From the NCBI GenBank assembly GCA_964348015.1, contig CAYGBC010000047.1:1-20497 (forward strand): DNA of 20,497 nucleotides, read 5' to 3'. This stretch comes from SOIA01 sp964348015 (GTDB lineage Bacteria > Acidobacteriota > Aminicenantia > Aminicenantales > Aminicenantaceae). The notes beneath the pieces were generated by a model. That model saw only the letters and a program-made list of their open reading frames with translations, was not told the origin of the DNA and searched no databases. Made by a program: the position numbers and the translations under genes. How positions within the stretch are numbered: the first letter of the stretch is position 1; each line of letters starts with the position of its first letter. Of the stretch, positions 14,266 through 20,497 are shown piece after piece.

Positions 14266-15252
14266 ATGAAAAAAGTCAGCTTAGAGCTCGGAAGCGGCGG
14301 CAAATTGATGAGGGATTTCATCTCACAACACATTGTCAGGGCTTTTAAAAATCCCTTTCTGGACGAGCTTTCCGATTCAGCTCATCTCCCCGGTCAAACG
14401 GCCTTCACAACAGACAGTTATGTGGTCGATCCCATCTTTTTCCCCGGAGGAGATATCGGGACTCTCTGCGTCAACGGGACAGTGAATGACCTGGTCGTCT
14501 CGGGCGCTGAGCCTAAGTATATATCCCTTTCCCTGATCCTGGAGGAGGGAATGGCCTGGGAAGACCTGGAAACGATCCTCAAATCCATAAAAAAAGCGGC
14601 CAAAAAGGCCAAAGTGGAGATCACTGCAGGAGACACCAAGGTCGTCAGACGCGGGCAAGCCGATAAAATCTACATCAACACCTCTGGGGTGGGAAAAGTC
14701 TGGGCCAGGCCGACGATCGCCAAAATCCGACCCGGAGATAAGATCATCCTCACAGGAACTCTTGGAGAACACAGCGTTGCGGTCATGCTGGCTCGAGGTG
14801 ATTTCGGGCTGGAATCGAATGTGAAAAGCGATTGTGCCCCCTTGAATTTTCTCCTCCCTCTCTGGAAGAAAGGTGCCCACTGGATGAGAGATATCACGCG
14901 CGGCGGGCTGGCCACGGTGCTCAGTGAAATCGCAGAAAAGATCCCCTACTCTCTCCTTATCGAGGAAGAGAGGATTCCCCTCTCCCGTGCTGTCCGAGGA
15001 GCTACAGAGCTTCTCGGAATCGACCCGCTTTACCTGGCATGCGAAGGAAGGGCGGTCCTCGTTGTCCCCAAAAGACGAGCCGGAGAGATCCTCAATATTA
15101 TCCGTAAAAATCCCCTTGGGCGCAAAGCAAAAATAATCGGGGAAGTGGACGACAAAACCGGAAAACCCGGAGAACTCCTTTTGTCCACTCTCTCCGGAGG
15201 GCTGCGGCTTCTTGAGCCTTTGACTTCAGAGCTGCTCCCGCGTATCTGCTAA
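14266..15252 (+). CDS. hypE: Hydrogenase expression/formation protein HypE
   Basis: This 328-residue protein of the PurM/AIR-synthase fold dehydrates the carbamoylated C-terminal Cys to thiocyanate, donating cyanide to the HypCD iron. The C-terminus ends PRIC, the essential HypE terminal cysteine. Other family features are LELGSGGKLMRDFI at the N-terminus, TTDSYVVDPIFFPGGDIG (about 48-65) with the ATP/metal-site Asp, VNGTVNDLVVSGAEP, and ITAGDTKVV. The Shine-Dalgarno AAGGA (14254-14258) is 7 nt from the ATG at 14266; a TTG at 14263 is too close. The gene ends 16 nt from the convergent UDP-glucose dehydrogenase. hypF, which supplies the carbamoyl group, and hypA/hypB are not in the window. Confidence 0.96.
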   Translation: MKKVSLELGSGGKLMRDFISQHIVRAFKNPFLDELSDSAHLPGQTAFTTDSYVVDPIFFPGGDIGTLCVNGTVNDLVVSGAEPKYISLSLILEEGMAWEDLETILKSIKKAAKKAKVEITAGDTKVVRRGQADKIYINTSGVGKVWARPTIAKIRPGDKIILTGTLGEHSVAVMLARGDFGLESNVKSDCAPLNFLLPLWKKGAHWMRDITRGGLATVLSEIAEKIPYSLLIEEERIPLSRAVRGATELLGIDPLYLACEGRAVLVVPKRRAGEILNIIRKNPLGRKAKIIGEVDDKTGKPGELLLSTLSGGLRLLEPLTSELLPRIC

Positions 15253-15268
15253 GGCCGGCTCTCAACCG

Positions 15269-16573
15269 CTATTTCCGTCCGATAGAATGATAATCAAAAC
15301 CCAGCTCTCTCATCCGCGCTGGATCAAATACGTTTCGCCCATCCATTAATATAGGATTGGCCATCAGACTTTTGATCTTTTTCAGATCCATATCTTTGAA
15401 CTCATCCCACTCCGTGATAAGGAGCAAAGCGTTTGCCTCCTCTGCGGCTTCATACGGGGATTTCGTATAGTGAACCTGCGGGGTTTTTTCCGGGAATACT
15501 TTTTTAACGTTCTCCATGGCCTTCGGGTCATACAGGCGAAGAGAAGCCCCTTCCTCAAGAAGCCTCTGGATGACCTTAATGCTCGGGGCTTCTCTTATAT
15601 CATCCGTTTCCGGTTTGAATGACAATCCTAAAACCGCGATGACCTTATCCTTCAGTATCCAGAGAGCATTCTTTATCTTAGCCACAAAAATATCGATTCG
15701 TCTCGAGTTGATCTTATCGACCTCTTTCAAAAGGTTAAAACTGATACCCAGGTCTTTTCCGATCTTGGCGAGCGCCCGGATGTCTTTCGGGAAGCAGGAG
15801 CCTCCGTAGCCGATACCGGCTCTGAGAAACTTGTCCCCGATCCTCGGGTCCATCCCCATGCCTTGAGCGACCCGTTCCACATCCGCCTCCGTTTTTTCGC
15901 AAAGCTCCGAAATCAAGTTGATGTAGGAAATCTTGAGTGCCAGAAAAGAGTTTGAGGCATGCTTGATGAGTTCAGCGGTATCGATATTGGTCACGAGAAG
16001 TTTGTCTTTGAATTTCTTGTATATATCGACCAGGATATCTCTGGCTCTTTCCGTTTCCACGCCGATAACGATGCGGTCCGGGTGAAGAAAATCCGAGACG
16101 GCTGTGCCTTCTCGGAGGAACTCAGGATTGGAGGCCACATCGAATTCCACATCGGATTTTTTATGCAGGTCGATCGTCTTCTTGATCCACAGAGATGTTT
16201 TGACTGGAACCGTGCTTTTCTCCACCACCACTTTGTAGCTGTTTAAATTTTCAGCGATCCTTCTGGAGACGCCCTCCACATAAACCATATCCGCGCTCCC
16301 ATCCTTCCTCTGGGGCGTGTTCACAGAGACGAACAAAACGTCAGAAGACCTAATGGTTTCATCGAGGTCATGGAGAAAAGATAGGTTCCCTCTTTTCAGG
16401 TTCTTTTTCAGGAGATCTTCGAGGCCGGGCTCGTAAATGTGAGAAATTCCCCGGGAGGCTTTGTCGATTTTCTCCGGTACCACATCGGTCCCGATGACAG
16501 TGTGGCCCAGGTCAGCGAGGCAAACGGCTGTGACCATTCCCACATATCCAGTGCCGATGACTGCAATCTTCAT
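15269..16573 (-). CDS. ugd: UDP-glucose 6-dehydrogenase
   Basis: This 434-residue cytoplasmic enzyme oxidises UDP-glucose to UDP-glucuronate in two NAD-dependent steps. The N-terminal Rossmann motif is GTGYVG (7-12), followed by VSVNTPQ, VEKSTVPV and SNPEFLREGTAV (148-159). The catalytic Cys is C260 in GYGGSCFPKD, and the C-terminal UDP-binding domain follows with LGLSFKPETDDIREAPS. This pattern matches the class of B. subtilis TuaD and related enzymes. A good Shine-Dalgarno (AAAAGGAG) sits 6 nt before the ATG. It lies 95 nt downstream of the WbpA-like gene on the same strand, so it probably belongs to the same polysaccharide precursor cluster. Confidence 0.95.
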   Translation of the reverse strand: MKIAVIGTGYVGMVTAVCLADLGHTVIGTDVVPEKIDKASRGISHIYEPGLEDLLKKNLKRGNLSFLHDLDETIRSSDVLFVSVNTPQRKDGSADMVYVEGVSRRIAENLNSYKVVVEKSTVPVKTSLWIKKTIDLHKKSDVEFDVASNPEFLREGTAVSDFLHPDRIVIGVETERARDILVDIYKKFKDKLLVTNIDTAELIKHASNSFLALKISYINLISELCEKTEADVERVAQGMGMDPRIGDKFLRAGIGYGGSCFPKDIRALAKIGKDLGISFNLLKEVDKINSRRIDIFVAKIKNALWILKDKVIAVLGLSFKPETDDIREAPSIKVIQRLLEEGASLRLYDPKAMENVKKVFPEKTPQVHYTKSPYEAAEEANALLLITEWDEFKDMDLKKIKSLMANPILMDGRNVFDPARMRELGFDYHSIGRK

Positions 16574-16668
16574 GACCTTCTCCTTTTAAAGCACTCCAGG
16601 GCGCGGAGGAAATTATTTTCTGTTTTTCCAACCGCTATATATTCTTTTCAGGGCGATTGTCAAGGCTT

Positions 16669-17988
16669 TTAGGCTTTGACCACGTTTTTCGTTTTCTTCT
16701 TGATGGCGTTTCTGGTATCGATGACGAGAGACGCTTTTTTCGTGATCCAATCAAAATCATAGTCAGAGTGGGCCGTCACGATGACCACCGCATCAGACTC
16801 TTTGAGGATGTTCTCAGTCAATTCCACTGATTCCAGCTCCAGACCGGGATAGTCTCTGTATCCACTTGCCAGAGGAACATACGGGTCATTGTAGGAAACA
16901 TCGGCTCCCTGCTTTTTGAGGAGACTGATGATCTTGAGCGACGGAGATTCTCGCTGGTCATCGATATTTTCTTTGTAAGCCAATCCCAAGATTAATATTT
17001 TGGCTCCTTTTATCGACTTTCCACTTTCGTTCAAAGCTTCGCTTGTTTTCGAGACCACATAATAAGGCATGAATGTATTGATCTCTCCAGCGAGCTCGAT
17101 AAATTTAGTGGGCTGATCGACTTCCTTGGCTTTCCAGGCGAGATAAAAAGGATCCACGGGAATGCAGTGCCCGCCGTAACCCGGACCAGGGAAAAAAGGC
17201 ATGAATCCGAAAGGCTTGGTCGACGCGGCCTGGATCACTTCCCATACATCGATTCCCATTCGGTCAAAGATCATCTTTATCTCATTGACCATAGCGATGT
17301 TCACAGAACGAAAGACATTCTCCATGATCTTTGTGGCTTCAGCCACTTTGGGTGAGGAGACCGGGACCGTTTTCTTGATAATCTGATCATACAGGATTTT
17401 GGCCACCCGGCTGCACTCTGGAGTTACGCCTCCGACAACCTTGGGTATCTTCTCGGTCGTATGGACCTTATCTCCGGGATTCTCTCTTTCCGGCGAATAT
17501 GCCAGGAAAAAGTCCTCTCCGACTCTTAGGCCACTGGCCTCCAGCAGCGGAAGAATCTCCTCTTCCGTGGTGCCCGGATAAGTGGTGCTCTCCAGTATCA
17601 CGAGCTGTCCTTTTCTCAAATTATTAGAAATTGTTTCTGTGGTGTTCAAGACAAAGGACAGGTCAGGATTGTTGTGCGCATCAAGAGGAGTCGGCACGCA
17701 GATGATTATCGTATCGACTCTCCCCAGAGCAGTGAAATCAGCCGTTGCCTGAAATTTTTTCTTCTTTAAAAAGCCTTCCAGTTCTTCCGCTGTCACATGC
17801 TTGATGTAACTCTTCCCCTTGTTCAGCATCCGCACTTTCTTCTCGTCGATGTCAAATCCCACAACTTCAAATCCTTTGTTCAAAAACGTCTTGACCAGGG
17901 GCAGTCCCACATACCCCATTCCGATAACACCGATAATGGATTTTTTATTCTTTATCTTATTTTCCAAATTGATCGCTGTCTTGCTCAC
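16669..17988 (-). CDS. wbpA: UDP-N-acetyl-D-glucosamine 6-dehydrogenase (WbpA-like nucleotide sugar dehydrogenase)
   Basis: This 439-residue paralogue of the next enzyme has GMGYVGLPL (23-31), CVPTPLD, LESTTYPGTTEE, SPERENPG (165-172) and the catalytic C275 in GPGYGGHCIPVDPFYL. The HCIPVDPFYL form and the FIELAGEINTFMP segment are typical of WbpA-type UDP-GlcNAc dehydrogenases of O-antigen pathways, rather than UDP-glucose or ManNAc enzymes. UDP-GalNAc is a possible alternative substrate given the epimerase next door. The start is GTG at 17988, with AAGGGA about 8 nt ahead. The epimerase stop codon lies 3 nt upstream, so the two genes are translationally linked. Confidence 0.85.
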   Translation of the reverse strand: MSKTAINLENKIKNKKSIIGVIGMGYVGLPLVKTFLNKGFEVVGFDIDEKKVRMLNKGKSYIKHVTAEELEGFLKKKKFQATADFTALGRVDTIIICVPTPLDAHNNPDLSFVLNTTETISNNLRKGQLVILESTTYPGTTEEEILPLLEASGLRVGEDFFLAYSPERENPGDKVHTTEKIPKVVGGVTPECSRVAKILYDQIIKKTVPVSSPKVAEATKIMENVFRSVNIAMVNEIKMIFDRMGIDVWEVIQAASTKPFGFMPFFPGPGYGGHCIPVDPFYLAWKAKEVDQPTKFIELAGEINTFMPYYVVSKTSEALNESGKSIKGAKILILGLAYKENIDDQRESPSLKIISLLKKQGADVSYNDPYVPLASGYRDYPGLELESVELTENILKESDAVVIVTAHSDYDFDWITKKASLVIDTRNAIKKKTKNVVKA

Positions 17989-17991
17989 AGG

Positions 17992-18927
17992 CTATTTCCC
18001 TTTTTTGTACCAGCGAACAGTTTCCCCAAGGCCTTCGCTAAAAGAGACCGAGGGCTCATATTTTAGCATTTTTCTGGCCTTTGAGATATCGGCATAGGAG
18101 TGCTTGATATCGCCGGAGCGTGGCTCCTCATATACAGGCTTGAATTCTTTATTCAATACATCATTCAATTTCACTGCCAAAGAATTGACAGAGGTCCTCT
18201 CTCCACTTCCGATGTTGAAAACCTCTCCGGAAACATTCTTCGCTTGAGATGCCAGAATATTGGCTTCGACGACATTGAACACATACAGGAAATCCCGGGA
18301 TTGCTCTCCATCGCCAAACACCACGGGATTCTCCTTTTTGAGCATCTTCCCGATGAAGCTCGGAATCACTGAGGCGTACTGCGACGACGGGTCCTGACGA
18401 GGGCCAAAGACGTTGAAATACCTGAGGCAGACCGTTGATAAACCAAAGACCTGGTAGAACATGCGACAGTAGAGCTCTCCCATGCGCTTACTTGCCGCAT
18501 ACGGAGACAGCGGAAACCCTTCCATTTCTTCTTTTTTGGGAAGGCCGGGATTGTCTCCGTAAACCGCCGCAGATGAGGCCAGAACAAACCTTTGGACTCC
18601 CGCGTCCCTGGAGGCCAGGAGAAGGTTGAGCGTGCCGGTGATGTTGACTTCATTTGTCAGGAGAGGGTCCTCGATGGAACGCGGAACTGAGGTTAACGCC
18701 GCCTGATGCAGGACAAAATCCACATCCTTCACAGCCTGCTGGCAGGCCTTAAAATTCTTGATATCTCCTTCGATCAGCTCGATCTTTTCTAAAAAAGGAT
18801 CAATATTCTCCTTTTTTCCTGTCGAAAAATTATCGATTACACGGACCGAATGCCCCCTATGGACCAGTTCCTCAGCAATATGGGACCCGATAAATCCCGC
18901 TCCACCGGTGACTAAGTACTTGTGCAT
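17992..18927 (-). CDS. NAD-dependent epimerase, UDP-GlcNAc 4-epimerase (WbpP/Gne) type
   Basis: This 311-residue short-chain dehydrogenase/reductase has GGAGFIG (8-14), D32 after the second strand for NAD, SSAAVYGD with S119, and the catalytic YxxxK as Y143 and K147 (SPYAASKRMGELY). LRYFNVFGPRQDPSSQYA and the GDGEQSRDF segment match the WbpP group, which interconverts UDP-GlcNAc and UDP-GalNAc. GalE or UDP-glucuronate epimerase are less likely alternatives. It heads the epimerase-WbpA-Ugd set. The ribosome site is weak (AAAGAG close to the ATG), and a TATAAA lies 9 nt before the start. Confidence 0.82.
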   Translation of the reverse strand: MHKYLVTGGAGFIGSHIAEELVHRGHSVRVIDNFSTGKKENIDPFLEKIELIEGDIKNFKACQQAVKDVDFVLHQAALTSVPRSIEDPLLTNEVNITGTLNLLLASRDAGVQRFVLASSAAVYGDNPGLPKKEEMEGFPLSPYAASKRMGELYCRMFYQVFGLSTVCLRYFNVFGPRQDPSSQYASVIPSFIGKMLKKENPVVFGDGEQSRDFLYVFNVVEANILASQAKNVSGEVFNIGSGERTSVNSLAVKLNDVLNKEFKPVYEEPRSGDIKHSYADISKARKMLKYEPSVSFSEGLGETVRWYKKGK

Positions 18928-19098
18928 TCTCTTTTTTTTATAACTTTTGTCTTAATTTATCAAACACTGATTGGGAAAACTCAGGGCATTGCCTTGAAAG
19001 ATGGAAGAGGAACGGCATTCTCAATTCGATATGAGCGAAGAGATTTCTCTGCCGTTTCAATTCAACAGATTACACAAATAAAATGGAAGAGAACCTTT

Positions 19099-19671
19099 TT
19101 ATCCAATCTCTCCTTTGGCTCGTCTTTGCCTGTAGAGAGATTTATCCACAGCCTGGACCATTTTTTCAAGATCCAGGTGTTTTTCCTCGAAGAAGCGATG
19201 AACTTTCGCAAGATGTTCTTCAGGGTTTGAAAGAATCTCGTTGTAACTGATGAAAAGCACTTCCATGTCTTTTCTTTGACTGATGTCGGATTTTGTTTTC
19301 TCGTTCAGCTTCTCGAAAGCCAGCTTCGTTTCCGCTCTCTCTTCATCCGTGGAATTCACCATCCTCTCCATCGAATCCAGGACTTCCTCGATGTTCCTCT
19401 CCATGTAAACCACTTTATAATTTCCAGAGGGAAGATACTGCAGACCGTAAGCAATGACCTTGAGGACCTGATCCTCGAAATTAAACACAAACTCAGGATT
19501 ATCCCTGAGTTTATCTATGATGCTTTCCACTTCCAGGTAACCTTTCGGATTGCTTTCATCCGGCTTTCTGACACCATCAGTTGCAACAGGGAGTCCTCCT
19601 TCCTTCAAGGACTGCATCAGCAGCGAAGTGCCTGACCTTGGGAGTCCAGATACAATGTAAATCGGTTTCAT
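19099..19671 (-). CDS. Sulfotransferase-family P-loop protein
   Basis: This 190-residue protein has the 5'-phosphosulfate-binding loop GLPRSGTS (9-16) after a hydrophobic strand and the 3'-phosphate-binding pattern with R92 and S100 (YMERNIEEVLDSM). This is the arrangement of PAPS-dependent sulfotransferases. It is shorter than typical carbohydrate sulfotransferases (250-300 residues), so acceptor recognition is unclear. The start is set by the ribosome site: GAGGAG (19685-19680) is 8 nt from the ATG at 19671 but only 2 nt from the alternative ATG at 19677. It lies downstream of the small ribbon-helix-helix-like gene and upstream of the sugar-nucleotide genes. Sulfation of a surface glycan is a plausible but unproven role. 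Confidence 0.78.
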   Translation of the reverse strand: MKPIYIVSGLPRSGTSLLMQSLKEGGLPVATDGVRKPDESNPKGYLEVESIIDKLRDNPEFVFNFEDQVLKVIAYGLQYLPSGNYKVVYMERNIEEVLDSMERMVNSTDEERAETKLAFEKLNEKTKSDISQRKDMEVLFISYNEILSNPEEHLAKVHRFFEEKHLDLEKMVQAVDKSLYRQRRAKGEIG

Positions 19672-19785
19672 CGGCATCACTCCTCGAGTGAATTAATATC
19701 GAACAGGGCGTTTCCAGCCAATGGCTTGAGGACTGCTCCCTATTTGTTTATTTGAATTCACCGCTTGTTTTCTATTATTTTAAAA

Positions 19786-20004
19786 TCAATCCAGGTAGCC
19801 GAGAGCTTTCAGCCTCTCCTTGACCTTTTCCTCATCTTCCTTGCTCAAGGCTTCCGGAGCTGCGTCTTCTTTTGCCAGGATTTCTCTGAGGACTTTGGTG
19901 ACATAACTCGAAACTGATTCCATTTCTGTTCCTTTGAGTTTCTCCTCGATCTGCTTGTACAAAGAAGCTGGTATGGAAATATCTTTCTGATCTTCTTTAT
20001 CCAT
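19786..20004 (-). CDS. Small ribbon-helix-helix-like protein with LGYLD tail
   Basis: This 72-residue hydrophilic protein begins with a short strand (DISIPASLYKQIEEKL) and two helices (VSSYVTKVLREILA), as in CopG/Arc ribbon-helix-helix proteins. It ends with an acidic-basic helix and the tail EKVKERLKALGYLD. I recall similar small proteins near phosphodiesterase or sulfotransferase genes in other genomes, but could not check. AAAAAGGAG lies 6 nt before the ATG at 20004 and fixes the start; the longer frame to 20094 lacks a ribosome site. It precedes the sulfotransferase by 114 nt on the same strand. DNA binding is not shown; it could be a protein-interaction module. Confidence 0.7.
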   Translation of the reverse strand: MDKEDQKDISIPASLYKQIEEKLKGTEMESVSSYVTKVLREILAKEDAAPEALSKEDEEKVKERLKALGYLD

Positions 20005-20169
20005 GATTGATCTCCTTTTTGATTGGCAGCAGTATCTGCCGATAAAATGGGAAGTGAAGATCCTTCTCAACCGTAACTCTGATATATACACCACCTCAGT
20101 GATATTTTCAAGCGACCTCGGGATTAGCCAATATCCCTGTTTCCATGACTATCTCTTTGACAGTCAGGC

Positions 20170-20443
20170 AATCTGGTGAGGAAGCCATCCGGAGGCGAGC
20201 GGGCATGGTTCCTCGAAGAGGAGAGCGAGCCAGGAATATGCGGATTTGGATTGATTTGGGCCACAAATCAATCGGGGGTTCCAAGGGAGTATGCTCCTTT
20301 GGTCGCAGGGCGAAGCCCGAGAAGGGGAGGCAGGGAGTTAGACCGAAGGTTGAACGACCGTTGGAAGGGGGAAAGCGGAGCTGTTCCCCCTCCAAGGTGT
20401 CCATGGGGAAAATCCGCGGGCTTATGAATCAGCTTACCTGATT
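20170..20443 (+). ncRNA. Candidate large structured RNA, possibly HEARO/omega RNA (IscB-associated)
   Basis: No convincing reading frame exists here, but the plus strand folds strongly. An 8-bp long-range helix (GCGGATTT 20240-20247 with AAATCCGC 20410-20417) closes a multi-branch region. Inside are a perfect 10-bp hairpin (20249-20258/20264-20273), a 9-bp hairpin with one G-U pair (20281-20289/20294-20302), GGGC-GAA-GCCC (20308-20318), GACC-GAA-GGTT (20341-20351) and a 15-bp bulged hairpin (20361-20395). Further hairpins lie outside at 20210-20222 and 20427-20443. Several loops are C(GNA)G triloops, and the G-U pairs favour plus-strand RNA. The motifs GGGCGAAGCCC and GTTCCCCCTCC resemble my memory of HEARO/omega RNA. 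No IscB gene is visible; it would lie to the right. Ends are approximate. Confidence 0.5.
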
Positions 20444-20497
20444 GTTACCGCATAGCGCTTTTAGAGATGCTTCCATTAGCGGTTTAATAGTATAAAA

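Noticed and set aside
18928..19098. Coding sequence upstream of the epimerase
   Set aside because: The short plus-strand frame here continues antisense into the sulfotransferase gene and has no ribosome site; I see only a possible weak promoter (TTGATA, 15 bp, TATAAA).
20108..20441. Overlapping frames of 83-98 codons on both strands at the right end
   Set aside because: Low-complexity, Arg/Gly/Pro-rich translations without a domain or ribosome site; the base-pairing potential explains this block better than coding.
20170..20443. RNase P RNA or tmRNA
   Set aside because: The GAGGAA at 20178 is not followed by the conserved RNase P P4 sequence, and no tRNA-like ends or tag reading frame are seen.

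Overview
The window reads as a chromosomal segment of a Gram-negative, probably anaerobic bacterium. The evidence is a TonB/ExbB/ExbD energy-coupling set, an RseP-type site-2 protease, the MEP isoprenoid genes, hydrogenase maturation genes, and polysaccharide sugar-nucleotide genes. The Gly/Val-repeat TonB linker, the many short dispersed inverted repeats and the gene content suggest Candidatus Aminicenantes or an Acidobacteriota relative. That placement is inference. I see no rRNA, tRNA, prophage or CRISPR array.

Layout. (1) 1-1550, plus strand: the 3' end of tonB, then exbB and exbD, an inner-membrane proton-driven motor for TonB-dependent outer-membrane transport. (2) 1592-3651, minus strand: a ParB-like protein and an SPL-family radical SAM protein five nucleotides apart. 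(3) 3652-3975: a gene-free stretch with dispersed REP-like repeats. (4) 3976-5716, plus strand: a nucleoside phosphorylase-family protein and a D-2-hydroxyacid dehydrogenase, converging on larE (5799-6659, minus). (5) 6863-12378, minus strand: uppS, cdsA, dxr, rseP and ispG, the classic envelope and isoprenoid cluster. It links C5 precursor synthesis (Dxr, IspG) to undecaprenyl diphosphate (UppS), phospholipid CDP-diacylglycerol (CdsA) and envelope proteolysis (RseP). (6) 12490-15252, plus strand: hypC, hypD and hypE for the Fe(CN)2CO centre of [NiFe]-hydrogenase. The cluster is interrupted by a 124-bp palindromic element and then by a REP-rich spacer. (7) 15269-18927, minus strand: a WbpP-like epimerase, a WbpA-like dehydrogenase and UDP-glucose dehydrogenase, which would supply UDP-uronic acids for a surface polysaccharide. 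(8) 19099-20004, minus strand: a sulfotransferase-like protein and a 72-residue ribbon-helix-helix-like protein. (9) 20170 to about 20443: no credible gene, but a highly structured sequence that looks like a large non-coding RNA, possibly a HEARO/omega RNA of the IscB type.

The most notable points are as follows. The start codon and first residues of hypD lie inside the terminal inverted repeat of the 124-bp element. A diverged single end of the same repeat family supplies the -35 box of a consensus promoter that would give uppS a leaderless mRNA. A multi-branched RNA candidate sits at the right edge. A ParB-like/radical SAM gene pair has no obvious described role. All family assignments come from reading motifs; no search was run.
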